Below, in pieces: positions 7,604 through 17,778 of a stretch of DNA of 46,572 nt. How positions within the stretch are numbered: the stretch's first letter is position 1; every line of letters starts with the position of its first letter. The notes under the pieces are model-generated. The model was not told the DNA's origin. It saw nothing but the letters and a program-made list of their open reading frames with translations, and did no database searches. Position numbers and translations under genes: made by a program. Source of the stretch: Acidobacteriota bacterium (lineage in GTDB: Bacteria; Acidobacteriota; Terriglobia; Bryobacterales; Bryobacteraceae). The stretch covers positions 1 to 46,572 of the forward strand of contig JAPKYX010000271.1 of assembly GCA_026394075.1 (NCBI GenBank), in the 5' to 3' direction.

Positions 7604-7894
7604 ATGAATATTCGTCCGCTTTACGACCGCATTGTGGTCAAACGGGTAGAAGAGCAAGAGAGTGTCATCAACGGCATCATCATCCCGGACGCGGCCAAGG
7701 AAAAGCCGCAAGAGGGTGAAGTGGTCGCCGTCGGCAAGGGCAAGCGCCTGGAAGATGGCAAAGTGATCGCGCTGGACGTGGTGGCGGGTGACCGCATCCT
7801 GTTCGGCAAGTATTCCGGCAGCGAGATCAAGCTGGACGGAAAAGAATTCCTCATCATGCGCGAGGACGAAGTCCTGGGCGTGCTGAACAAGTAG
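7604..7894 (+). CDS. groES: Co-chaperonin GroES
   Basis: A 96-residue GroES (Cpn10), the heptameric lid of the GroEL folding chamber in the cytoplasm. It begins [14 protein letters not shown] and carries the mobile loop at about residues 17-34, with the GIIIPDAA hydrophobic tripeptide that docks on GroEL. It ends in the usual EVLGVLNK. Length is standard. The ATG is preceded by AGAAGGA at good spacing. groEL starts 30 bases downstream, so the two are co-transcribed. The degenerate CIRCE site upstream suggests heat-shock control by HrcA. Confidence 0.98.
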   Translation: MNIRPLYDRIVVKRVEEQESVINGIIIPDAAKEKPQEGEVVAVGKGKRLEDGKVIALDVVAGDRILFGKYSGSEIKLDGKEFLIMREDEVLGVLNK

Positions 7895-7912
7895 TCAGGC
7901 GAGAATTTTTAA

Positions 7913-9562
<1,650 letters not shown>

Positions 9563-9585
9563 AGCCTAACCGGCTCGGGCAACCG

Positions 9586-9675
9586 GCCGGGCTCGTTGGC
9601 CCGGCTCTGGGAGCCTGAAAGAGTAGTTCGCAGCTAGCAAAGACGGCTCGTCCCCCTCGGGGGCGAGCCGTTTTT
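9586..9675 (+). terminator. Two-hairpin terminator of groESL
   Basis: GCCGGGC/GCCCGGC (9586-9592 and 9599-9605) forms a first hairpin without a T-run. ACGGCTCG/CGAGCCGT (9643-9650 and 9664-9671) forms a second stem followed by TTTTGCGTTT, a convincing intrinsic terminator. No gene is supported between 9676 and 9822. Confidence 0.8.
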
Positions 9676-9822
9676 GCGTTTCTGCACTCGCGCCGTCCGA
9701 GCTCGGACCGAGCCCCGACCAGCAGGAGGGGGCCCGCCCACTCGTCCACGTAAGTCCCGTAACTCAAGGGCATCTTCAAAGCCGCGACTGTAACGGAGCT
9801 GTCCGCTTGAGGCTTCGCGACG

Positions 9823-10578
9823 TCACCGAACATTCTTCTTCGCCACGATACAGATGCCGTCCATTACCTGATCAAACAACCGCGCCGTCCGCTCATCCGC
9901 ATCCCGATAGATGGCAACCTCCCCCACAGTTCCCAGAACGCGCCACCGCAATCCCTGCTTATCCACCCCCCTGGCTGCCAAGACCTCAATCCCGCCCACA
10001 GCGTGAATCCTCTCTTTGAAGTCAACGGAATCCCACACCCACGCCGCATCGGGCTTGCCACGCAACCACGACATGCCGACCCCGTGGGAGATAGCGAGTG
10101 TACCTTTTGGAGATTCCATTGTGTGCATTCGCTCCACGTAGTCGATGTCCCACCGCTCAGGTCCAACGCTTACCCCACCCACTTGAGGCAAGAGAAAGCG
10201 CTGACCGTGCCACTGCACAAACTTCACGTATCGCGTGGGGTCCGAGCAAATAGGTAGGAGAGGCACCGATGCATTCAAAAGCACGAATGTCCATTCCCGA
10301 ATGGAGCGCGTCCGGACGAACTTACTCTCAAACCCAGCCTTCCGGATGACAAAGCCCACTGTTCCAACAGGAACGACAAAGCGGCCATCAGGCCCAGTGG
10401 TGGTGCTGTCAAAAAGCTCAACCTGTGCACCCGCCACCGGCTTGTTCGACTGGTCCACCACCCGTCCACGCATCGCGCGCCCCGTGGCCGCAAGTCCCGC
10501 CCCGCCGGCATGAGTGGTCAGTCCCAAGGCCACACCGAGCACCACAACCAACTTTAGCCACAAGCGTCCAAAGTGCAT
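9823..10578 (-). CDS. Exported protein with carboxypeptidase-regulatory-like domain
   Basis: This 251-residue protein has a signal peptide (residues 1-30, LWLKLVVVLGVALGL). A short beta-sandwich regulatory-like domain of about 60 residues follows (RGRVVDQSNKPVAGAQVELFD), the fold found on many Acidobacteriota surface proteins. The remaining 150 or so residues are not recognised. The start is placed at the ATG at 10578, in front of the signal peptide; the upstream part of the open frame has no coding character. Its partner and function are unknown. It lies on the minus strand 52 bases after the metallophosphoesterase gene and may share its transcript. Confidence 0.7.
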   Translation of the reverse strand: MHFGRLWLKLVVVLGVALGLTTHAGGAGLAATGRAMRGRVVDQSNKPVAGAQVELFDSTTTGPDGRFVVPVGTVGFVIRKAGFESKFVRTRSIREWTFVLLNASVPLLPICSDPTRYVKFVQWHGQRFLLPQVGGVSVGPERWDIDYVERMHTMESPKGTLAISHGVGMSWLRGKPDAAWVWDSVDFKERIHAVGGIEVLAARGVDKQGLRWRVLGTVGEVAIYRDADERTARLFDQVMDGICIVAKKNVR

Positions 10579-10630
10579 TGTTCCCCCTTCCCCCTGCGCT
10601 ACCGGTTTGCAGACCAACATCCGCCACGGC

Positions 10631-11227
10631 TTACAGCTCAAGCAAGAAACCCTTCTTGCCCAAATTCCGAGCCTGTGTCCGGCCCAGCGTGGCTGAGACG
10701 CCGGCGGACTCGTGAATGTGGCCGCAGAAGAAATGCTCCGGCTGGTGCTGCGCAATGAATCGCGCGACGGCGGGGCTGCCGAAGTGTTTGCCGGGGCCTG
10801 CGGCGTCCAGCGGCGTCGCATGGGGCGGACAGTGGCAGACCAGCACCAGGGGCTTCAAGTCGGCAAACACGGCCAGCCGCCGTTCCAGCTCCGGCTCGCT
10901 GTACTCGCCTGGCGTGTCGAAGGGCGTGATGTTGGAATAGCCCAGCGCCGCCACCTGATGGCCGCCGATCTGGTACGACTGCCCGTGTGCCGCGATGAAA
11001 CCATGCTGTCGGCAGAAGGCCGCGATGTCGCCTTCGGATTCGTGATTGCCGGGGATCACAAACATGCGCTCCGCGCGCGGCTTCATGATGGCACCCACTT
11101 TGTCGAGGCCCTTGGCCCAGTTCACCAGATCGCCCGCGGCGAAGTAGTAATCGGCCTCAATCGCCATCAGAGCTTCCAGCGCCTTCAGGTCAGAGTGGAT
11201 GTCGGAGAACAACAGAATGGACGGCAT
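10631..11227 (-). CDS. Calcineurin-like metallophosphoesterase
   Basis: A 198-residue cytoplasmic phosphoesterase with the complete dimetal motif set: Asp9 and His11 in FSDIHSD, Asp33 in AGDLVN, Asn61-His62 in GNHE, His132 in VCHCPPH, and His170/His172 in GHIH. Length and layout match the small YfcE-type members that hydrolyse phosphodiesters or phosphomonoesters. There is no signal peptide. Substrate cannot be assigned from sequence. Neighbouring genes on the same strand encode exported proteins with no obvious link. Confidence 0.9.
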   Translation of the reverse strand: MPSILLFSDIHSDLKALEALMAIEADYYFAAGDLVNWAKGLDKVGAIMKPRAERMFVIPGNHESEGDIAAFCRQHGFIAAHGQSYQIGGHQVAALGYSNITPFDTPGEYSEPELERRLAVFADLKPLVLVCHCPPHATPLDAAGPGKHFGSPAVARFIAQHQPEHFFCGHIHESAGVSATLGRTQARNLGKKGFLLEL

Positions 11228-11277
11228 GCGGCTTCTCTCGCATTGTCAGGCATTGGAGACCGGCGACGCTGGAGCCG

Positions 11278-11763
11278 CTATTCGATCCGGGCCGTGAAGG
11301 TGACGGGCCGTTCGGCATCCTCCGGACCCATGTTCTTCGCGTCCGGCACCAGGGGCGGAGCGGAGAAGACTTCGATGTAGACCGGCTGGGGCCGGTTGGC
11401 GGCAAAGAACGGATTCACGTAGCTGCCGCCCGCCAGGGCGAAGCCGAAGCCATGGGTGGTCAACTGACGCCCCGGTGTGGTGGAGATCAGATTGTCCAGT
11501 GCCCAGGGCTCATTGCCTGGGATCGCCTGACCGGTGGGGTGAAGGCCCGTGATCACCTCCCCGTTGCGATTGCCCCGGATTGCGAGGATCCGGTAGAAGC
11601 CCGCGCTATCGGGCGTGCGTTCGGTCAACAGGGTGCCGCTGGCGGTTATGCCGGGGGCGGTGTAGCTCCAGCTCCACTCGCGGGCCGTGGGGCCGCAGGA
11701 GGCGAGCGACAGCAACGCCGCCCAGCAGCCCACCAGCACCATCCGGCGACGGGACCGCCGCAC
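11278..11763 (-). CDS. Putative lipoprotein of unknown function
   Basis: A 161-residue protein with a lipoprotein signal: basic N-terminus, hydrophobic core, lipobox LASC with Cys23, then GPT. The mature part is about 138 residues with predicted beta character and several Gly/Pro turns, and is not recognised. The GTG at 11763 is preferred over the ATG at 11742 because GGAGGG lies about 8 bases before it, inside the end of the upstream gene. This tight spacing suggests translation coupled to the frameshifted gene at 11765-12222. Confidence 0.65.
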   Translation of the reverse strand: MRRSRRRMVLVGCWAALLSLASCGPTAREWSWSYTAPGITASGTLLTERTPDSAGFYRILAIRGNRNGEVITGLHPTGQAIPGNEPWALDNLISTTPGRQLTTHGFGFALAGGSYVNPFFAANRPQPVYIEVFSAPPLVPDAKNMGPEDAERPVTFTARIE

Positions 11764-11764
11764 T

Positions 11765-12222
11765 CTACCGCCCTCCCTTGACCCGCGTATAGACCAACAC
11801 GTTGCGGAACTTCTTGCCGTCGGGGTTGGTGCCGGTGGCGATGATGGTCATCTGGTTGCCGTCGGCGGAGATGGTGCGGGTGGCGCGAACGGTCACTTCG
11901 CCCTTCAGCCGGAACGTCTGCTCCACCACGCTGGGGTTCACCAACTTCAACGCCACCCGGTCATAGCGGCGGTAAACTCGGTGCGCCCGGGCTGGCCTTG
12001 CGCGCTCACGGTGGTGTGAAGAAAGTGCACCATCGGCACGCCGGCTTGATCTCCCGCCGCTTCCCAGAGGCGCGTCGATTCACGCGGCGCCGGAGACGAT
12101 TCATAAGTGGAGGCCTGGGCGTTGAAACTCCATTGCCCCAACCCCCGGTCCAGCGGGGGAGCGGCCGTTGCCGGGAACAGCATCGCGGAGCCACAAAGCA
12201 ACAACAGACAGCGTAGTCTCAT
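11765..12222 (-). pseudogene. Exported small beta protein of unknown function, split by a one-base frameshift
   Basis: Two overlapping frames, 12222-11947 (signal peptide MRLRCLLLLCGSAMLFPATAA, then LGQWSFNAQASTYESSPAP) and 11956-11765 (ALKLVNPSVV to NVLVYTRVK), read as the two halves of one protein of about 152 residues. The joined product matches a family common in Solibacter-like genomes: a signal peptide, an LGxWxLNxxxSxY opening, TEFTAxYDR in the middle and a TISADGNQMTI end. Adding one base near 11961 restores FTAAYDRVALKL exactly. So this is either a recent one-base deletion or a sequencing error. The second half has no ribosome site of its own. Confidence 0.7.
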
Positions 12223-12242
12223 TGCGATAGTCTATCTCCGGC

Positions 12243-14048
12243 ATGAGTCTTTCAACTGACCTCAACCGGCGGCAACTCCTCCAGGCAGCCGTCGCCCTTC
12301 CGGCGGCCTACCGGCTGGCCCTCTCGCAGACCAGTGAACCGGACTCACCGGCGGTGATGAACCTGGTGGCCGGGCCGGTGACGCTGGAGTTTGAGCCGGG
12401 GTTGGGCTTTGTGCGCTACGTGCGCTGGGGTGACCGCGAGATTCTGCGCGGCATCTATGCGGCGGTGAGGGATTCCACTTGGCTGACCGTGCTGCCCAAG
12501 GTGAGCCAAGTGCGTCTGGAGACGGCCGATGGCGGCTTTAAGCTCACCTTCACCGCCAATTGCACGCAAGGGCCGATCAGCTTTTTTTGGCAAGGCACTA
12601 TCACCGGCGATGCCCAGGGGACCATCCGGTTTGAGATGGCGGGAGAAGCCAAAACATCCTTCCGGCGTAACCGGATTGGCTTCTGTGTCCTCCACCCGCT
12701 GACGGAATGCGTGGGGCAGGAATACGTGGCGGAAAAATCTGATGGCTCCACTGTACGGGCCCAGTTCCCCCAGTTGATCGCGCCCAACCAGCCCGTGCAG
12801 GACCTGCGCGCGATTACGCATCGCGTGGCCAATGGCCTGGATGCCGAGGTCCGCTTCGAGGGCGAGACCTTCGAGATGGAAGATCACCGCAACTGGACCG
12901 ATGGCAACTTCAAGACCTACTGCACGCCGCTCGCCAAGCCGTGGCCGGTGGAGGTGCCACAAGGCACCCGGGTGCGGCAGGTGGTGACGGTAACGCTGAA
13001 AGGGAGACCGGTGGCGGCCCGCTCCGTCCGGTCCACTGAGGTACTGATCGAGCCGGTCCCGGCGGCCCGCGAGACTCCGCTGCCCGCCATTGGTCTCGGC
13101 TACGCGCCCGGGCCTCTTTCCGGCTTAAGGCCGGCCCACCTGCGGGTGGACTGGCGCCCCGGGAATCCCCTGCCCGCTACGCCCGTGCCGCTGGAGATCG
13201 CGGCGCTGGTGGCCCAGGAAGCCGATCTGGCGAAGCTGGCCGAACTGGCCCAGGGGCGCGCCATCGCACGCTGGTTGGTGCTGCCTCAGGGTGAAACCTC
13301 CACTTCGCAGAAATGGCTCGATCTCGGCCGCAAGTATTTGAAAGGCGCACCTGTGGGCGGGGGCACCAACGAATACTTCACTGAGCTGAACCGCCAGCGG
13401 CCGGACCCGAAGTGGCTGGATGTGGCCTGTTACTCGCTGAACCCCCAGGTGCATGCCTTTGACAACCGTTCGCTGGTCGAGAATCTGGAACCTCAAGGGG
13501 CAACGGTCCGTTCGGCGCGCGCGTTCCTCGGGGCGGCGCCCATTGCGGTCACTCCGGTGACGCTGGGTCCGCGCTTCAACCCGCAAGCCAAGGTCTACAC
13601 GCCCAACCCACCGGATCCGCGCCAGTCGAGTTTGTTCTGCGCCGCCTGGACCGTGGGCAGCCTGAAGTATCTTGCGGAGGCCGCTGCGTCCAGCGTCACC
13701 TACTACGAACTGGCCGGACCCGGTGGCCTCAGCCAGAACGGGCAACCCTTCCCCGTGCGACACGTCCTGGCGGCGGTGATGGAGTTTGCCGGGGCCACGG
13801 CGGTGCCGATGGGCTCCTCGGCACCGCTCAAGGCCATCGCCCTCAGCCTCAAACGCGCCGGGCGGCGCAGGCTGCTGGTGGCCAACTTGACCGCCGAACC
13901 ACAACTGATTCGAGTGGCTGGCGTGGGGCCGGGTACGCGTTCGGTTAAGATTCGTGAATCTATGGGGGAGACGACGAAACAAGAGACCGGGGGTGACCGT
14001 CTAACCTTAGGACTCAACCCCTATGCGATTGCTTTTGTGGACAGCTAG
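12243..14048 (+). CDS. Tat-exported protein related to D-apionate lactonase
   Basis: A 601-residue protein. Residues 8-27 resemble a Tat signal (NRRQLLQAAVALPAAYRLA). The region 45-250 contains segments I recall from D-apionate lactonase family proteins: GDREILRGIYAAVRDSTW, RNRIGFCVLHPLTEC, and FEGETFEMEDHRNWTDGNFKTY. Those enzymes open the lactone of D-apionate in catabolism of the plant cell-wall sugar apiose and are about 600 residues long, as here. Known members are mostly cytoplasmic, so the export signal is unusual. No other apiose gene (kinase, decarboxylase, isomerase) is adjacent. The name rests on motif memory rather than a search, so read it as a family-level call. Confidence 0.6.
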   Translation: MSLSTDLNRRQLLQAAVALPAAYRLALSQTSEPDSPAVMNLVAGPVTLEFEPGLGFVRYVRWGDREILRGIYAAVRDSTWLTVLPKVSQVRLETADGGFKLTFTANCTQGPISFFWQGTITGDAQGTIRFEMAGEAKTSFRRNRIGFCVLHPLTECVGQEYVAEKSDGSTVRAQFPQLIAPNQPVQDLRAITHRVANGLDAEVRFEGETFEMEDHRNWTDGNFKTYCTPLAKPWPVEVPQGTRVRQVVTVTLKGRPVAARSVRSTEVLIEPVPAARETPLPAIGLGYAPGPLSGLRPAHLRVDWRPGNPLPATPVPLEIAALVAQEADLAKLAELAQGRAIARWLVLPQGETSTSQKWLDLGRKYLKGAPVGGGTNEYFTELNRQRPDPKWLDVACYSLNPQVHAFDNRSLVENLEPQGATVRSARAFLGAAPIAVTPVTLGPRFNPQAKVYTPNPPDPRQSSLFCAAWTVGSLKYLAEAAASSVTYYELAGPGGLSQNGQPFPVRHVLAAVMEFAGATAVPMGSSAPLKAIALSLKRAGRRRLLVANLTAEPQLIRVAGVGPGTRSVKIRESMGETTKQETGGDRLTLGLNPYAIAFVDS

Positions 14049-15714
14049 TTTCTTCATCCTCCTGGTGGCCGACGCTGCCGGTCAGGCATCCAGCACGGCC
14101 AATCAACCCAAGCGCGCCACGCTGGAAGGCACCGTCATCAACGCCCAAACTAAGGAACCGTTGCGCCGCGCCGAAGTGACGCTGCTTCCCAATGGCGGCG
14201 GTGGCGGGCGCGGTGGGGGTGGATTTGGAGGCCCCGGCGGGCCGGGTGGCGGCGGGGGCCGCAAAGTCTCCACGGATGCGGCGGGCAAGTACAGCTTCGC
14301 CGATGTCGACCCCGGTCAGTACACACTGGCGGCCCAACGCAACGGGTTCGTCAATGGCCGCTACGGGGCCAAGCGTCCCAACCAACCCGCGACGCCGGTG
14401 AAGGTGGCCGAAGGCGATGACCTGCGGAACCTGAAGATTGAGTTGCTACCGCAGGCCGTGATCGCGGGGCGGGTGTTTGACGATGAAGGTGCCCCGCTGC
14501 AAGGGGCGTTTGTGATGCTGGTCAGCGGCGGCGCGGGAGGGCGCGGCGGACGAGGCGGCCCGCAACGCAGCACGGCCACTGATGACCGCGGCGAGTTCCG
14601 GCTGGTCAACGTCCCTCCCGGCGAAGTGGTCGTGCAGGTTAGCCCGAACCAGCAGTTCGGACCGGCGGGCGGCGGCCTGGCCGAGAACGCTGATTCGAGC
14701 ATGGTGACCACCTACTTTCCCGGCGTCACCGAACTCAGCCGCGCCCAGAAGATCGCCGTGACGGCGGGAGCCGAACTGACCGGGTTCGACGTTCGTTTGC
14801 AGAAAACGCGCGTCTACACCGTACGCGGGCGGCTGATCGATTCCGCCAGCGGCCAACCCCCGGCCGGGGCGGCGGTGATGCTGATGCCGCGCGACGCTCC
14901 CTTTTCGGGCGTCGTGATGAGTGGTTCCGGTGGCCGCCAACCCGAAGGCCGCTTTGAACTGCGGGGCGTCCCGGCGGGCAGCTACAACCTGATGGTGCGC
15001 GGTGCCGGCGGAGCTGTCAGCCGTGGCGGAACGGCGCACCGGGAGAGGCTGGACGTCACCGGCAACATCGACAACCTCACCATCCGGGTGATGCCAGCAA
15101 TGAACCTGACCGGCCAAGTGGTGGCGCGTGACCCGGAGAAGAGTGATGTGAAAAGTGTGCGGGTCACGTTGGCCGACGTCGAAGGCATGATGAATGCCGG
15201 ATCTCGTGGCGGCAACAAACCAGACGGGTCTTTTGTGGTGGAAGGCGTGGCCGCTGGCCGTTACCGCATCACGGCCTCCACGGGCGCGGGCGGCTACATC
15301 GAGTCCATCAAGTACGGCGAGATGGAGGTGCTGGGGCAGGAGGTGGAGATCGCTGCCGGTAGCGCCGCACCTTTGCGGGTGACCGTCAATCACGAAGTGG
15401 CTTCGCTCAACGTCACCGTGACGCGCGATGAGGCGGTGACGCAGGGAGCCACGGTGGTGCTATTCCCCGCTGACCGCAGCCGCTGGTCGGACCCTGGCGT
15501 CGTGCGCACGGCCGCGGCTGACCGGTCGAGCGCCGTGTCGCTGAGCAATCTCGCCCCCGGCAACTACCTGCTCCTGGCCGTGGAGGAGTTTGAGTCCGGC
15601 TTCTGGGAAGACCCTGAAGTGATGCGCAAGATTGAGGGGCGCCTGGAGAAGGTGACGCTCGAGAAGAACGCCGCCCTCAGCGTCACGCTCAAGCTCGCCG
15701 CGCTCGCCAACTAG
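14023..15714 (+). CDS. Exported multi-domain protein with carboxypeptidase-regulatory-like repeats
   Basis: A 563-residue protein with a signal peptide (1-20, ending DAAGQ). Four or five beta-sandwich domains of the carboxypeptidase-regulatory type follow, recognisable by repeated (D)GRF/KYSF-x(4)-PGxY turns (near residues 88, 190, 310, 405 and 505). A glycine-rich loop of alternating Gly, Arg and Pro lies at 58-82. Such proteins are abundant in Acidobacteriota and are presumed cell-surface or periplasmic carbohydrate-associated scaffolds; the exact role is unknown. The ATG overlaps the end of the preceding gene by 26 bases and has AGGA ten bases upstream, so the two genes are probably one operon. 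Confidence 0.75.
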   Translation: MRLLLWTASFFILLVADAAGQASSTANQPKRATLEGTVINAQTKEPLRRAEVTLLPNGGGGGRGGGGFGGPGGPGGGGGRKVSTDAAGKYSFADVDPGQYTLAAQRNGFVNGRYGAKRPNQPATPVKVAEGDDLRNLKIELLPQAVIAGRVFDDEGAPLQGAFVMLVSGGAGGRGGRGGPQRSTATDDRGEFRLVNVPPGEVVVQVSPNQQFGPAGGGLAENADSSMVTTYFPGVTELSRAQKIAVTAGAELTGFDVRLQKTRVYTVRGRLIDSASGQPPAGAAVMLMPRDAPFSGVVMSGSGGRQPEGRFELRGVPAGSYNLMVRGAGGAVSRGGTAHRERLDVTGNIDNLTIRVMPAMNLTGQVVARDPEKSDVKSVRVTLADVEGMMNAGSRGGNKPDGSFVVEGVAAGRYRITASTGAGGYIESIKYGEMEVLGQEVEIAAGSAAPLRVTVNHEVASLNVTVTRDEAVTQGATVVLFPADRSRWSDPGVVRTAAADRSSAVSLSNLAPGNYLLLAVEEFESGFWEDPEVMRKIEGRLEKVTLEKNAALSVTLKLAALAN

Positions 15715-15748
15715 GCTCCCTTGTTCCCGCGGACCTACAATAGTAGCC

Positions 15749-16678
15749 ATGCAGGATCGTAGAGCATTCTTGACGTCGCTGGTGGGTACGGCGGCATTCG
15801 CCCAAGGTAGCAAGCAAGCGCCTAAGCTGGTGCCGCAGGATCAGAGCGGCACCATCACGCTCGATGTGACGCGCGTCAATTTTCTGTATACCGTCACCGA
15901 CAAAAAGGGCCGCTTCGTCACCAACCTGGCGCAGGAAGATTTCGAAATCATCGAAAGCAAGAAGCCGCAGAACATTCTCGAGTTTGTGGCGGAAACGAAT
16001 TTGCCCCTCCGGTTGGGCGTGCTGGTGGATACCTCCAACTCCATCCGCGACCGGTTCCGGTTCCAGCAGGAAGCCGCCGTTGAGTTTCTGCGTAGTGTGA
16101 TGCGGCAGCAGGACAAAGCGATCGTCGTGGGCTTTGATACCTCCGCCGAGTTGATCGCCGACATGACCACGGACGTCGACAAACTCGAAAAGGCCGTGCG
16201 CGGCATGCGGCCCGGTGGCGGTACGTCGCTCTACGACGCGGTGTTCTTCGCCTGCCGCGACAAAATGATGCAGGACCAGCCGATGCACAAGTTCCGGCGC
16301 GCGCTGGTGGTGCTCTCCGATGGCGACGACAACCAGAGCCGCTATACCCGCGACCAGGCGCTGGAGATGGCGCAGAAGGCCGACACCGTGCTCTACACCA
16401 TCTCGACCAACATCACGCGCATGCCTTCGGATGGCGACAAGGTGCTGAAGTACTTCTCCGACCAGACCGGCGGCACCTACTTTTCGCCCTTCAAGGTGAA
16501 CGACCTGACGCAGAGCTTCGAAAACATCGCCAACGAGTTGCGCAGCCAATACAACGTTCTCTACCGGCCGGAGCCGCTGAAGACCGACGGCCTCTTCCAT
16601 CCGGTTGATATCCGGGTGAAGGGCCGCAAGGAGCTTCAGGTGAGGGCCCGCAAGGGCTACTACGCTCCTCGGATGTAG
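15749..16678 (+). CDS. Tat-exported VWA-domain (VWFA-related) protein
   Basis: A 309-residue protein of the VWFA-related family typical of Acidobacteriota. It starts with a Tat-like signal (RRAFLTSLVGTAAFAQ). A short beta region contains FLYTVTDKKGRFVTNL, followed by a von Willebrand A domain from about residue 88. The MIDAS metal site is intact, with DTSNS at 94-98, a threonine in GGGTSLYDA and the aspartates of SDGDDN. Members bind protein or carbohydrate partners in a metal-dependent way outside the cytoplasm. A TACAAT box lies 7 bases before the ATG, suggesting a very short leader. It may form a unit with the surface protein upstream. Confidence 0.85.
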   Translation: MQDRRAFLTSLVGTAAFAQGSKQAPKLVPQDQSGTITLDVTRVNFLYTVTDKKGRFVTNLAQEDFEIIESKKPQNILEFVAETNLPLRLGVLVDTSNSIRDRFRFQQEAAVEFLRSVMRQQDKAIVVGFDTSAELIADMTTDVDKLEKAVRGMRPGGGTSLYDAVFFACRDKMMQDQPMHKFRRALVVLSDGDDNQSRYTRDQALEMAQKADTVLYTISTNITRMPSDGDKVLKYFSDQTGGTYFSPFKVNDLTQSFENIANELRSQYNVLYRPEPLKTDGLFHPVDIRVKGRKELQVRARKGYYAPRM

Positions 16679-16836
16679 CGCCCAGTTACGCCGATTGCCG
16701 GGCACTCATCCGGCCCGCACGCTACTTGTTTACCGATCATCAATCTTGCCCTCACGCTCCTGAAGCCAGCGTCGATATGGTTTCACGAGGATCGCGCTAG
16801 CCCAGCGTGGCCAGATTATTGAAAGGTACGTGTGTT

Positions 16837-17208
16837 ATGGCACTCGACGTGATGATTGTTGACGACTCGGCGGCGATCCGCAAGATCCTCCACCGGGTAC
16901 TGGTGCAGGCGGAGGTTCCGCTAGGCCAAGTCCACGAGGCTTGCGATGGCAAGGACGCGCTGGAGAAGCTGAAGTCCGCCAAAGTAGGTCTAATTCTTTC
17001 AGACATCAACATGCCGAACATGGACGGCATTGAGCTGCTGAACCGGCTGAAGGCCGACGAGAATTTCAAGTCGGTTCCCATTGTCATGGTCACCACTGAA
17101 GGTAGCCAGGCGAAGGTGCTGCAGGCGTTGGAACTGGGTGCCGCCGGCTATGTCCGCAAGCCCTTCACGGCGGAACAGATCCAGGAAAAGCTCGCAGGCA
17201 TCATATGA
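16837..17208 (+). CDS. CheY-like single-domain response regulator
   Basis: A 123-residue stand-alone receiver domain. The phospho-acceptor is Asp56 in ILSDINMPNMDG. The acidic pair is Asp9/Asp10, the switch Thr is in MVTTEG (86-87), and the conserved Lys is Lys108 in VRKPF, so it is fully competent. The start is the ATG at 16837, directly before the beta-1 strand; an upstream in-frame start at 16807 adds ten unconserved residues. Its stop overlaps the CheX-like gene start by four bases (ATGA), so the pair is co-translated. It probably takes phosphate from the hybrid kinase downstream, or from a distant CheA. Confidence 0.9.
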   Translation: MALDVMIVDDSAAIRKILHRVLVQAEVPLGQVHEACDGKDALEKLKSAKVGLILSDINMPNMDGIELLNRLKADENFKSVPIVMVTTEGSQAKVLQALELGAAGYVRKPFTAEQIQEKLAGII

Positions 17209-17735
17209 GCGGCACCGTATCACCCGAGGACATCGTCGCGGCGGTCACACAGGCCACTGAAGACGTGTTCTCCACCATGCTTAACTTGCCGCTCGAAAAG
17301 TTGGAGCCGCAGACCGCCACGTCTGAACCTCCGGGCTCAGACGGTGTGGTGGCGCTGGTGGGTATCGGCGGCAGCTGGACCGGCAGCGGCCGGATCGGTT
17401 GCAATAAGCAAACCGCCTGCAAGCTCGCCGGCGCACTCCTGATGTCCTCCTACCCCGAGGTGGATGAAGAGGTGCTGGACGCCATGGCGGAGGTGGCCAA
17501 CATGATCATCGGCAACGTCAAAACCAACTTCGAGAGCCAGTTGGGACCGTTGGGGTTGAGCGTGCCGACGGTGGTGTTTGGCCGCAACTATCACACCCGT
17601 TCCGCGGGCGTTCAGAACTGGATGGTGATCCCCTTCCGGACCGGGGAAGACCATATCGAGATCCGCTTCTGCCTGATGCCCTCGCAAACCTCTCAGTCGC
17701 GCATTGAGCGGCTGCGTCCCCAAATAGCAGCCTAG
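17205..17735 (+). CDS. CheX-like chemotaxis phosphatase-family protein
   Basis: A 176-residue protein of the CheC/CheX/FliY phosphatase fold. The family catalytic motif E-x-x-N is present as Glu96-Val-Ala-Asn99 inside DAMAEVANMIIGN, and it occurs once, as in CheX. CheX dephosphorylates phospho-CheY, so its four-base overlap with a CheY-like gene is functionally coherent: the two form a regulator and phosphatase pair. It is cytoplasmic. No chemoreceptor, CheA or flagellar gene is in the window, so the pair may serve gene expression or surface motility rather than flagellar chemotaxis. Confidence 0.85.
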   Translation: MSGTVSPEDIVAAVTQATEDVFSTMLNLPLEKLEPQTATSEPPGSDGVVALVGIGGSWTGSGRIGCNKQTACKLAGALLMSSYPEVDEEVLDAMAEVANMIIGNVKTNFESQLGPLGLSVPTVVFGRNYHTRSAGVQNWMVIPFRTGEDHIEIRFCLMPSQTSQSRIERLRPQIAA

Positions 17736-17778
17736 TGCCGCCCCGCAGGGCACTCAACGCTACTTCTCGACACTCAAT

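Noticed and set aside
14204-14266. G-rich run that looks like a tandem DNA repeat
   Set aside because: It is a coding glycine-rich loop inside the surface protein gene; units are irregular and follow codons.
15689-16705. 338-residue open frame antisense to the VWA gene
   Set aside because: The plus-strand frame has an intact VWA domain and Tat signal; the antisense frame has no recognisable feature.
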